From Verrucomicrobiota bacterium (GTDB taxonomy: Bacteria; Verrucomicrobiota; Verrucomicrobiia; Chthoniobacterales; UBA10450): 6,950 bases of DNA. Where the stretch lies: contig QHRI01000212.1 of assembly GCA_003221375.1 (NCBI GenBank), forward strand, positions 1-6,950, in the 5' to 3' direction. Position 1 is the first letter of the stretch, and the number at the start of each line of letters is the position of its first letter. The position numbers and the translations under genes are program-made. Shown piece by piece: positions 1-6,323 of the stretch. The notes under the pieces were generated by a model. It worked only from the letters and a program-made list of their open reading frames with translations, was not told the DNA's origin and did no database searches.

Positions 1-676
1 CGTCTTGCCACCAGCCTTCGCCGATATCTATGGCATGGACTTTATTGTCACGGGCCATCGACCGAACTCCATCAGCCAGGCTGCAATCACTCTGGCGGCT
101 AATGGACTTCGCCCGCTCGAGATAGTCGAAGATTTCGAGCGGGCAAACAAATAAACCGATATCAATTGCATCGTAGTCGCGCAGATTTTTTCCGATATCG
201 GTAACCCGATTTGCTTGCGTTCGGACTTTCATCGCATCGTCCAAATCGAAAATCGAATTAAGCTTCCGGTCTACCGCGACGCCAAGGAAATCAGAATCAA
301 AAGAATCGAGCAAATGCTTGACTATTGCGTCGTCGAAAAGGTGATCGCTCATCGTGAGAAGAAAGGGTCTGGCGACGCGATCCGCCGCTGTGAGCAACGA
401 AATGCCATTTTGTTTTTGCCAGTCGCGATTTTCGATGAAGGCCGCATCAAGGTCGGAGGAAATCAAGTGTCTCATCTGGTCGATCATGCGCTTGCTTTCA
501 AAACCGACTACGAAGTTCACGGTTTTGATCCCGGCATGAATCAAGGCATCCAGGGTGTACGATATCAAGGGTCGGCCACGCACCGGGACAAATGGCTTCA
601 GAAAAGTTTTATCTGAACCGCGTAAACGCGAGCCTTCGCCGGCCATCAAGATTACTGCTTCGCGGATAGGAGTCAT
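1..676 (-). CDS. IPCT-like nucleotidyltransferase (probable inositol-1-phosphate cytidylyltransferase), C-terminus cut by window edge
   Basis: The gene reads leftward from ATG at 676 and stays open for 225 codons to the left edge, so only the C-terminus is missing. Visible motifs follow the sugar-/polyol-phosphate nucleotidyltransferase order: the glycine-rich nucleotide loop MAGEGSRLRG (residues 11-20), Lys27-Pro28, G34-R-P-L, NGISLLTA (90-97), MSDH with the likely metal/nucleotide Asp at 111, DDAMKV (146-151), IGLF (173-176), SLADGVR (199-205) and WWQD (222-225) where these enzymes usually carry W-x-D-[IV]-D. As known for the family, MSDH, DDAxKV and the late W-D motif are typical of archaeal and bacterial inositol-1-phosphate cytidylyltransferases, which make CDP-inositol from CTP and inositol phosphate in the cytosol. 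The inositol substrate is inferred; a choline-phosphate or other polyol-phosphate cytidylyltransferase is the main alternative. The start lies 46 nt after the SDR stop on the same strand, so the two are probably co-transcribed. There is no clear Shine-Dalgarno. The antisense plus-strand frame over 215-616 is a shadow. Confidence 0.85.
   Translation of the reverse strand, partial: MTPIREAVILMAGEGSRLRGSDKTFLKPFVPVRGRPLISYTLDALIHAGIKTVNFVVGFESKRMIDQMRHLISSDLDAAFIENRDWQKQNGISLLTAADRVARPFLLTMSDHLFDDAIVKHLLDSFDSDFLGVAVDRKLNSIFDLDDAMKVRTQANRVTDIGKNLRDYDAIDIGLFVCPLEIFDYLERAKSISRQSDCSLADGVRSMARDNKVHAIDIGEGWWQD
111..144. repeat. Perfect 10-bp GC-rich inverted repeat inside the nucleotidyltransferase gene
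   Basis: GCCCGCTCGA at 111-120 is the exact reverse complement of TCGAGCGGGC at 135-144, with a 14-nt loop. On the coding (minus) strand it falls in the codons for residues around CPLEIFDYLERAKS. The structure is plain in the sequence. No U-run follows it and it lies mid-gene, so it is not a terminator. It may be a chance product of codon choice. Confidence 0.5.
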
Positions 677-704
677 ATTCGGGAAGAACTCGATCGAGCA
701 GGAG

Positions 705-717
705 TAAGAGTAAGGAG
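705..717 (-). repeat. Copy 1 of a 13-nt direct repeat upstream of the nucleotidyltransferase
   Basis: On the minus strand this reads CTCCTTACTCTTA and ends 28 nt before the nucleotidyltransferase ATG, within the short SDR-to-nucleotidyltransferase spacer. The same 13 bases occur in the same orientation relative to the gene upstream of the CDP-alcohol phosphatidyltransferase (6265-6277). The identity is certain; any regulatory role is inference. A 10-bp palindrome, CTCGATCGAG (689-698), lies between this copy and the start codon. Confidence 0.35.
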
Positions 718-722
718 AAGGG

Positions 723-1526
723 TCATAGGTCGTAATATCTTTTGAGGCCCCACAGCCGGACGCGTTGTGGAAGAAACCTGAAAATCAGCGGTGCAATTTT
801 TGATTGAAACAGATCGCCGATTGTTATCCGTGGGGGAGGACGATCCGCATTAATTAATTTGAGGACATGTCGGGCGACGAGGTCCGGGCCCGGCGCATTT
901 TTCATGACGCGCTCGACGACTTCCCATGTCTTGGTGATTTTTGCGTCGTAGCGCGTATCCGCCGTCGCACTCTTACTCACGCCTTCATTAAATTCGGTGC
1001 GAATGTCGCCCGGCTGAAGATCGACAACATGCACTCGTGAATTACCTAGCTCCAGTTGGATTGACATGGTGAATGATGCCAGGGCGGCCTTCGCCGCGTT
1101 GTAGGCAGCCATGAATGGCACTGGAAGCCGAGAGGCTAGCGAGGTGACATTAATGATCAAACCTTCTCCGCGTGTCTGCATATGGGCCAGCGCGCGCTGC
1201 ATCAATTGGATTTGGCCGAAAACGAGTACCTGGAACTGGCTGGTGATCGTTTCCAGAGGAAGAAGTTCAGCGGAGTCAAAATGGCCAGCACCCGCATTGT
1301 TGATCAACACGTCGAAATTGCCTGCTTCGGCGACGGCGGCATTGAACGCCTGGTCAATGGAGCGCGGATCGCTTAAATCCAGGCGGACCGCGTGCCATCG
1401 CGGCATTTTCGGGATGCGCTCTATATTACGGGACGTACCCCAAACCTCATGACCCTCGGCTACCAGTAATTTGGCGACGGCGAGGCCGATGCCAGAGCTT
1501 GCACCAGTGATAAAGACTTTTTTCAC
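723..1526 (-). CDS. Classical short-chain dehydrogenase/reductase (SDR), GTG start
   Basis: A 267-residue NAD(P)-dependent oxidoreductase with a complete classical SDR signature. It has the Rossmann loop TGASSGIG (7-14), an Arg at 33 after beta-2 that favours NADPH, the adenine-contacting Asp50, NNAG (76-79), catalytic Ser129, and Y142-x3-K146 in YNAAK, then PG at 172-173 before the flexible substrate loop. Length is normal for the family. The first codon is GTG; no in-frame ATG lies within the preceding 34 nt, and beta-1 of the Rossmann fold begins at residue 4, so a later start is excluded. The C-terminal basic/aromatic tail (R250-F-L-P to YYDL) could sit on a membrane surface but is not a membrane segment. 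Substrate is not evident; these enzymes reduce ketones or oxidise alcohols on lipids, sugars or polyols. It lies just upstream of the IPCT-like gene, probably in one operon, which hints at a role in making or modifying the same polyol or lipid. Confidence 0.92.
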   Translation of the reverse strand: MKKVFITGASSGIGLAVAKLLVAEGHEVWGTSRNIERIPKMPRWHAVRLDLSDPRSIDQAFNAAVAEAGNFDVLINNAGAGHFDSAELLPLETITSQFQVLVFGQIQLMQRALAHMQTRGEGLIINVTSLASRLPVPFMAAYNAAKAALASFTMSIQLELGNSRVHVVDLQPGDIRTEFNEGVSKSATADTRYDAKITKTWEVVERVMKNAPGPDLVARHVLKLINADRPPPRITIGDLFQSKIAPLIFRFLPQRVRLWGLKRYYDL

Positions 1527-1654
1527 AACGTGGAAAATGGTTTCTTGTCGCGCAAGGCATCTGTTGTTGCTACCGCATTGATTCCTATTTTAACTATCGC
1601 TTCGATGCAAGAATCTCCTGCGCAGCCATTTCATTGTTGGGGCGAGTCGTATTA
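1527..1654. promoter_or_regulatory. Divergent intergenic region between SDR and glycosyltransferase, likely holding both promoters
   Basis: The 128-nt gap separates two genes read outward, so both transcription units should start here. The AT-rich patch at 1581-1596 contains ATTTTA (1587-1592), which reads TAAAAT on the minus strand, five of six bases of a sigma-70 -10 box about 60 nt before the SDR start. On the plus strand TTGTTG (1564-1569) and TATTTT (1586-1591) are spaced 16 nt. These matches are weak, neither pair is convincing, and no operator or terminator hairpin is obvious. Confidence 0.3.
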
Positions 1655-2572
1655 ATGGCTCGCAAGGCTTTAGGCGATCTTCTCTCAATGTTGCCGCTGA
1701 TTTCCGCTGTTCTTTTGATCTTGGGTGCGCTGGGTATTAAGCGTCTGCTTCCTGGTAATAGAAAGCGTCGGCGACAAGTCCGCTTCATTCGTGAAACGTT
1801 GGCCGCCAAACCTACGTTCGATAATCGGCGTGTAATCGTGTCGCTATCGACAGTGCCTGATCGGATCAATAATTTGAGGCCGACGATTCGATCCCTTCTA
1901 AAACAAACCCGCCCGCCGGATGAGATCGTCCTGGCCATCCCGGAATTTTCGGTTCGTGAACGGCGGCCTTATGTGGTGCCGAAATATATTTCCCGGTTGC
2001 CACGGGTGCGGATCTTACGCTGCCGCGAGGATTGGGGGCCGGCAACGAAGTTCATCGCCGCCATTCAGGACGAGCTGGCAGCGGGGCGGCAGAATACGTT
2101 GATCGTGGTGGTGGACGACGATCGCATCTATCCGCGCGATGCGCTTGAAACTTATCTTTACTACAGCGAGCAATTGCCGGACGCGGCCCTTTGCTTTCGC
2201 GGCGCTGCCATGCCGTCCACCTTGGATTGGGACGATGCCAAAATGATTTACGCGAAGGACCTTCGCGAGCCACGACCGGTGGCGGTTATTACTGGGTGCG
2301 GAAGTTACCTTGTGCAGCCCCGGTTCTTCGACCGATCGCTTTGGAATTACTCAGAAGCCCCACCGGTGGCGTTTTACATCGATGATATTTGGATTAGCGC
2401 ATGGCTCAGCCGGCGCGGCGTGAAAAGATATGTTGTTCCGGGCTCGGCGACGATGCGCAGTGTGCGTCGGCAGCGACGGACCTTATCGTTAAACAAGATT
2501 CACGGTCGTCAAAAACTCAACAATGAGATCATCGCATTTTTTCGCGATGCTTGGGACGTCCATGCTTCCTAA
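1655..2572 (+). CDS. Membrane-anchored GT-A glycosyltransferase (GT2-like)
   Basis: A 305-residue protein from ATG at 1655. It could also start at TTG 1634, adding seven residues; ATG is preferred although neither has a good ribosome site. Residues 9-28 form one hydrophobic segment followed by the strongly basic stretch NRKRRRQVR (35-43), which suggests a membrane anchor with the catalytic domain on the cytosolic side. The catalytic part begins with a beta strand and VSLSTVPDR (62-70), then LLKQTRPPDEIVL, as in GT2 enzymes. EDWGPATK lies at 125-132 and VVVDDDRIYP at about 151-160, where the Asp triplet (154-156) is the expected DXD metal/nucleotide-sugar site. TGCGSYLV (213-220) and YIDDIWIS (241-248) follow; this Asp pair may supply the catalytic base. 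The acceptor and sugar are unknown. It converges on the flippase gene with no spacer. A GT-A fold is well supported; the exact family is not. Confidence 0.82.
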   Translation: MARKALGDLLSMLPLISAVLLILGALGIKRLLPGNRKRRRQVRFIRETLAAKPTFDNRRVIVSLSTVPDRINNLRPTIRSLLKQTRPPDEIVLAIPEFSVRERRPYVVPKYISRLPRVRILRCREDWGPATKFIAAIQDELAAGRQNTLIVVVDDDRIYPRDALETYLYYSEQLPDAALCFRGAAMPSTLDWDDAKMIYAKDLREPRPVAVITGCGSYLVQPRFFDRSLWNYSEAPPVAFYIDDIWISAWLSRRGVKRYVVPGSATMRSVRRQRRTLSLNKIHGRQKLNNEIIAFFRDAWDVHAS

Positions 2573-4156
2573 CTAGGAATGTGCGTCCTTGCGATGGGTA
2601 TGATGTCCCCACCACTGAACACCGAACACTGCCAAAAAAGCCGCGGCGCTGGTGATTTGTCCGACAATTCCGCCCAGAAACGCGCGGCACACCAGAGCGG
2701 GAACAAGCGCGATCCCCGCGGCAATCAGCGGCGGGCGAATATCGCTCCACGAGTCTTTCCAGTGAAACACCCATCGCAGTGTTGCGTAGCGTAGGATGCC
2801 TTGGACGATATAGGGCAAAAGAATGCCGACAGCCGCGCCCATCGCGCCAAAGCGGGGAATGAGCCAAAGCAAGCTGCCCGCGGCGACCGCGCACGTGATC
2901 GAAGAATGCAGAAGATTTAAATGCGGTCTTTGCACCATGATCACGGTCTCGCCTAATGAGACGAACGCGTTGGTAGCACTGGCGAGGGCGACGATTCCGA
3001 GCCAAACGCCACCTTGCTGAAATGAAGGGCCGTAGATCAGCAGAATTGTGCCGCCCGCGAGAGACAACACCGCTACAAGCGGTAACAAGATCCACAGCAT
3101 CCACTGAGCCAGCCGTGCGTAAGTAGCGGCAGCGACCTCGTGATCGCCAGTAGCCGTCATACCGGCTACGACCGGCGCAAAAATGGGATTGAAAGTCTGA
3201 TTAACTTTTCGCAGGCCGTTCGCGGTGCCGATGACTGCACTGTAGATACCGACGGTTGCAAGCGTCACACCAGGCGCGCGTCCAACGAAGTACCCGAGCA
3301 TGAGAAGATCCAGCCGCGAGATGAAGGCGTTAATCAGCTGATAAACGCTGATTGGGGCAGCATACGCGATTAGCGAGCGTGCTACGGCGAAAGGCGACAC
3401 AACGTCCGCGTGTGTTGGAATATTGCGAAACAACGTCGAGGCGAGCGCGAGTGCAATGAGTCCTGACGCTGCCGTTCCGAGGATTGCAGCCACCTCCGGC
3501 GAGGATTCTTTGAAGCCGACGGCAAGTGCAAGCAGGAATGCGAGTGTTGTCGCAATTGGCTCGGTCATCCCGCGCGAGTAGATATCGTGCTGCATGACCT
3601 TCATCCCCCGCGAAACAGCCGTACTGATGCGATACAAGGCCAAGCCTGGCATCGCGCAGAGAACCAGTGCAAGGGCCGAAGCCATTTGTGGCTGCACATG
3701 AAGACGATTGTTAAAAAACCGGAGCCCTATTATCACAAGGCCCGCAGTAACGACGGACTGCGCGACTCCCAGGATTACAGCGACTCGAAACAGCGCTCGG
3801 CTCCGTGCCCGGTCGACAACCGCTTCCGAGCGGGCGATAAACGTAGTAATCGCATTATCGAGGCCGAGGACACCGATCTTGCTGATGATGTCAGTGGTCG
3901 ACCAGGCAACCGAGTATAAGCCGAGCGCCGCTGCTCCCAGCAGCCGCGCGACGAGGAATGTGAAGATGCCGCGGAAATTCGACGCCAACATCGCGATCGT
4001 GTTCAAGAACGCGCCGCGTTTTAGTTCGACTCCGGTTTGGTCTACGCGTGCCGGGGCGTCCACTGCCGGCGGTGGTACATCCTCCGCAATTTCCGGTTTG
4101 CTCGGTGACGCCTGACGAAGCGGGTCAGGAGCCTGAGCGATATTGATGTTAGACAT
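2573..4156 (-). CDS. Polysaccharide biosynthesis flippase, Wzx/RfbX type (MOP superfamily)
   Basis: A 527-residue multi-pass membrane protein from ATG at 4156; a TTG immediately upstream would add one residue. After a hydrophilic, proline- and alanine-rich N-terminus of about 45 residues, some 12-14 hydrophobic segments follow to residue 515. Features typical of the Wzx/MurJ-like polysaccharide transporter group include the first-helix region with LVARLLGAAALGLYS, a central RLDLLMLGYF (281-290), a charge-bearing loop LRKVNQTFNP, and the late segment RFGAMGAAVGILL. Members move undecaprenyl-diphosphate- or polyprenyl-linked sugar units from the cytosolic to the periplasmic face of the inner membrane. 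The neighbours, a cytosolic glycosyltransferase and a GT39 enzyme acting on the far side, fit this role. The N-terminal extension is longer than usual. The TAG stop is directly adjacent to the TAA of the convergent glycosyltransferase, so both 3' ends share DNA beyond the stops. Substrate cannot be told from sequence. Confidence 0.9.
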   Translation of the reverse strand: MSNINIAQAPDPLRQASPSKPEIAEDVPPPAVDAPARVDQTGVELKRGAFLNTIAMLASNFRGIFTFLVARLLGAAALGLYSVAWSTTDIISKIGVLGLDNAITTFIARSEAVVDRARSRALFRVAVILGVAQSVVTAGLVIIGLRFFNNRLHVQPQMASALALVLCAMPGLALYRISTAVSRGMKVMQHDIYSRGMTEPIATTLAFLLALAVGFKESSPEVAAILGTAASGLIALALASTLFRNIPTHADVVSPFAVARSLIAYAAPISVYQLINAFISRLDLLMLGYFVGRAPGVTLATVGIYSAVIGTANGLRKVNQTFNPIFAPVVAGMTATGDHEVAAATYARLAQWMLWILLPLVAVLSLAGGTILLIYGPSFQQGGVWLGIVALASATNAFVSLGETVIMVQRPHLNLLHSSITCAVAAGSLLWLIPRFGAMGAAVGILLPYIVQGILRYATLRWVFHWKDSWSDIRPPLIAAGIALVPALVCRAFLGGIVGQITSAAAFLAVFGVQWWGHHTHRKDAHS

Positions 4157-4512
4157 CAAGAGAAAGGGAGCCTTGATTCATTTTTTGCTGGAAATATGCT
4201 CGATGCAGCGGGCGCCCAGCCCGACATTCGCGCTGACACCGCCTCGACGCTACAATTGACTGCTCGGACCGCCAAAATTTTTTCGCAAAGCTTGACCCTA
4301 TTAGAAAGGGGCGGGGAATGGATCTCCCTGTAGGTATTTCAACTTTACAACGGACCGATCGCTGGATTGGTGCGCCGCTTTGCATTCTCCATGCGAGTCT
4401 TGATTACGCGAGGCGCTGGCTTTAGACCCGTTTCTGATTTGACCGGAGGCTCGCGCGCAGCAATCGAATTTTTCAGGAAAAGTATACCCCGCATCGAGCA
4501 GGGCCCCCACTT
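4157..4512. promoter_or_regulatory. Divergent intergenic region between flippase and GT39 genes
   Basis: These 356 nt lie between two genes transcribed outward and should carry promoters for both. TTGACC at 4292-4297 resembles a -35 box but has no acceptable -10 at 16-18 nt. TATACC at 4483-4488 resembles a -10 for the GT39 gene but lacks a matching -35. A small hairpin, CGGGC/GCCCG (4209-4213 and 4219-4223), is present. The right third holds the short epimerase-like reading frame listed separately. I see no RNA gene, and the other open frames here look like chance. Confidence 0.3.
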
Positions 4513-4516
4513 ATGA
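4391..4516 (+). pseudogene. 41-residue open frame with an epimerase-like N-terminus, overlapping the GT39 start (possible gene remnant)
   Basis: From ATG at 4391 the frame gives 41 residues and ends at TGA 4514-4516, overlapping the GT39 ATG as ATGA. Its first 11 residues, MRVLITRGAGF, differ at one position from MRVLITGGAGF, the classic start of NAD-dependent sugar epimerases/dehydratases (extended SDR family). A single base would turn the Arg codon CGA into the Gly codon GGA. After residue 11 the similarity stops: the expected IGS/H-L continuation is absent and the rest (RPVSDLTGG onward) is not recognisable. It may be the leftover 5' end of an epimerase gene, common in such clusters, joined at a recombination point, or a short leader translated ahead of the GT39 gene. 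A chance match of 11 residues cannot be excluded. Confidence 0.35.
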
Positions 4517-6045
4517 CGCGATGTCAATCCCGCTGGGTCAACTTGGTCATCATCGCTTTGGTCGTCATCCTGCGTGCGCCCACGCTCTTGCCGTCGTTGT
4601 ACACGACCGATGAGGCCTATTACGGCACGATCGCAAACGATATCTTGGACGGTGGCGCGCTCTATCGCACTGCGGTGGATACAAAGCCACCGGGCATGTA
4701 TTACATTTACGCCGGCGTTTTCCGAGTAGCTGGGAGGAACAACCTCGGTGCGGTCCACGTCCTCGCCATATTTGTCGTCGTGGCCACCGCCCTCGTGTTG
4801 CGGCGAATCGGTGCGCGATTGGCGGACGACTGGGCAGGAGCATGGAGTGGCATTGGCTATGTCATTTTCGTCCATGCTTACTGGCCAGGTGACACGCTGG
4901 GCGCGAACAGCGAGATTTTTGCCTCTCTTCCGCTCGCGTTAAGTGTTCTTGTCTTCCTTCAAGCGCAAAAAAAGCCGGCCTCGAGCCTAATGTTTCTCAG
5001 CGGCGCACTGGTCGGGGTAGCGACCTTGATCCGGCAGCCTTCGGCCGTGAACTTGGGCGTACTGCTGGCGTGTCTCGTTTATGGCTGGCTCATTGCCCGC
5101 TCCCACTCGTTCGCACGTGTTTTGGCAGCAGGTAGCGGTGTCGTAATTGGATTCATCGCGGTCATTGCCGCACTGGCCTGGTACTACCAGTTGCAGGGAA
5201 ACTTGCATGACGCGTATCTGTGGGCCTGGACGTTTGCGATTCGCTACGTCGAGGCCGAAACAACTTTCGGTTATGTTCTGAAACGTCTCGTCACAGTCCA
5301 TCTCGCTGTGATTCTTCTATCGGGTTTGTTGTGGTATTTTGGCATCTGGCAGATGGTTGAAACGCTCAGGTCTTTTTGGCGGCGGAAGCCTGTCTCCTCC
5401 GAGGCGATTCTGCTTATTTTGTGGTTCGGCCTCACCTACCTTGCGATCTTTATTGGATGGCGATTTCCGGGACATTATCATCTGGCAGTGCTTCCGCCGC
5501 TGTCGATTCTCGCGGGCCAGGCGTTCTCGCGCTTTGTCGCAAAACAGCGACGTTCTCCTCAGCGATGCTGGCGATGGATCCGAACAGGTATTATCGGTGC
5601 GGCCGCGCTCCCAGTGATGGGTTTTCTCATCGTGGCCTTTATAGTTAGAGCGCAGACGCTCTATTTTCTCCCGACTGTTCAGCAGATCGTCAAGGAGACG
5701 AGATCGAACGATCGTATCTTTGTTTGGGGAAGTTCCCCACGGCTCTACAGTTTCTCCGGCCGGCGGATGGCGACGCGTTTCGTAAGCTGTTCACACCTGG
5801 TTGGCGCCTACGCCATCCGGCCTCGTGAGGTGAGAGATAGAGGGAAAAGCATGATTCCGGAAACTTGGGCGATGTTTCAGGCAGACTGGGAAACACACCC
5901 CCCGGTGCTTATCATCGACACGTCAGCGGTAGACCCGTTCTGGTCGAGGCATCCCATGACACGATATCCGGTGCTTCGCGCCTATCTTTCCGGATATCGC
6001 GTGGAGGGTGTGATCAACGGCGAAACAATCTATCGTCGGCTTTAA
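4513..6045 (+). CDS. GT39/ArnT-like integral-membrane glycosyltransferase
   Basis: A 510-residue member of the dolichyl-/polyprenyl-phosphate-sugar glycosyltransferase group (GT39/GT83, PMT_2-like, COG1807). The N-terminal membrane segment (about 9-22) leads into the first external loop with TTDEAYYGTIA, where Asp33-Glu34 are the conserved catalytic acidic pair, then TAVDTKPPGMYY (53-64), whose D-x-KPP is a hallmark. NSEIF (132-136) matches the second conserved loop. About ten further hydrophobic segments run to residue 380, including GWRFPGHYHLAVLPPLSIL (315-333), the family's late H-Y motif. Residues 385-510 are a soluble domain (DRIFVWGSSPRLY, then PVLIIDTS), expected in the periplasm. Such enzymes transfer a sugar from a polyprenyl-phosphate donor to a lipid, glycan or protein acceptor on the outer face of the inner membrane. 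That fits modification of the product moved by the flippase across the divergent promoter region. No good Shine-Dalgarno; the ATG overlaps the stop of the short upstream frame. Confidence 0.92.
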   Translation: MTRCQSRWVNLVIIALVVILRAPTLLPSLYTTDEAYYGTIANDILDGGALYRTAVDTKPPGMYYIYAGVFRVAGRNNLGAVHVLAIFVVVATALVLRRIGARLADDWAGAWSGIGYVIFVHAYWPGDTLGANSEIFASLPLALSVLVFLQAQKKPASSLMFLSGALVGVATLIRQPSAVNLGVLLACLVYGWLIARSHSFARVLAAGSGVVIGFIAVIAALAWYYQLQGNLHDAYLWAWTFAIRYVEAETTFGYVLKRLVTVHLAVILLSGLLWYFGIWQMVETLRSFWRRKPVSSEAILLILWFGLTYLAIFIGWRFPGHYHLAVLPPLSILAGQAFSRFVAKQRRSPQRCWRWIRTGIIGAAALPVMGFLIVAFIVRAQTLYFLPTVQQIVKETRSNDRIFVWGSSPRLYSFSGRRMATRFVSCSHLVGAYAIRPREVRDRGKSMIPETWAMFQADWETHPPVLIIDTSAVDPFWSRHPMTRYPVLRAYLSGYRVEGVINGETIYRRL

Positions 6046-6074
6046 CGACTGACCCGAAACAGTGCGCATACGAC

Positions 6075-6253
6075 GTGGAGGCCCAGCGTCTAGTTTGTTA
6101 TCTAATGTTCAATGAAGAAGAAAACATCGAGCGCGCGGTCCATTTCGCGGAGGCCGTCCTGAATACGACAAGTTCCGCGATCTGCTGCCCGCGGAAGTAT
6201 TGGAGAAACGCCTTCAAAACTCAAAGACCTGGGTACATTTGGCATCTCACTGA
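6075..6253 (+). pseudogene. Small protein gene of unknown function with an apparent -1 frameshift
   Basis: Two protein-like segments lie in different frames. From GTG 6075 the first frame gives VEAQRLVCYLMFNEEENIE and continues RAVHFAEAV to about 6158. The frame two bases over from 6158 gives PEYDKFRDLLPAEVLEKRLQ, then NSKTWVHLASH and TGA at 6251-6253. Joining them by re-reading base 6158 (one base missing) yields about 59 residues of helix-rich, charged, plausible protein. Outside these stretches both frames lose that character: the first runs on with Cys/Trp-rich residues to 6278 and the second is Arg/Gly-rich upstream. I do not recognise the family. The FNEEENIERAV string resembles the start of GT2 glycosyltransferases, but the second half does not continue that fold. 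It could be a decayed gene, a real small gene hit by a sequencing or assembly error, or a coincidence. No classical slippery heptamer is present. Confidence 0.4.
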
Positions 6254-6264
6254 CGATGGCGATG

Positions 6265-6277
6265 CTCCTTACTCTTA
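6265..6277 (+). repeat. Copy 2 of the 13-nt direct repeat, upstream of the CDP-alcohol phosphatidyltransferase
   Basis: CTCCTTACTCTTA here is identical to the minus-strand copy at 705-717 and has the same orientation relative to its downstream gene, ending 46 nt before ATG 6324. An AT-rich patch (6276-6290) follows it directly, which would suit a promoter, although no proper -35/-10 pair is seen. Confidence 0.35.
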
Positions 6278-6323
6278 AAAATTTGTTAACTTCATCTTTC
6301 CACGCAGATCAGGCTTGCGTTCC

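Noticed and set aside
23..570. Several GATATC hexamers close together
   Set aside because: They mostly encode Asp-Ile or related codons in the coding frame and show no regular spacing or flanking conservation.
215..616. Plus-strand open frame of 133 codons
   Set aside because: It lies wholly antisense to the nucleotidyltransferase, whose minus-strand frame has a full set of family motifs; the plus-strand product shows no recognisable domain.
2251..2267. 17-nt palindrome CGCGAAGGACCTTCGCG in the glycosyltransferase gene
   Set aside because: The loop is a single base, so no stable hairpin with the full stem can form. It sits mid-gene, away from any promoter or 3' end, and is best read as codon coincidence.
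2529..3104. Minus-strand frame of 191 codons
   Set aside because: It is an out-of-frame shadow inside the flippase gene with Arg-rich composition and no membrane segments.
4292..4320. TTGACC as a -35 box for the GT39 gene
   Set aside because: The bases 16-18 nt downstream do not resemble a -10 box, and the site is about 220 nt from the start codon.
4345..4875. Minus-strand open frame of 176 codons across the start of the GT39 gene
   Set aside because: It overlaps the catalytic first loop of GT39 on the other strand and its translation is low-complexity and charged, with no domain.
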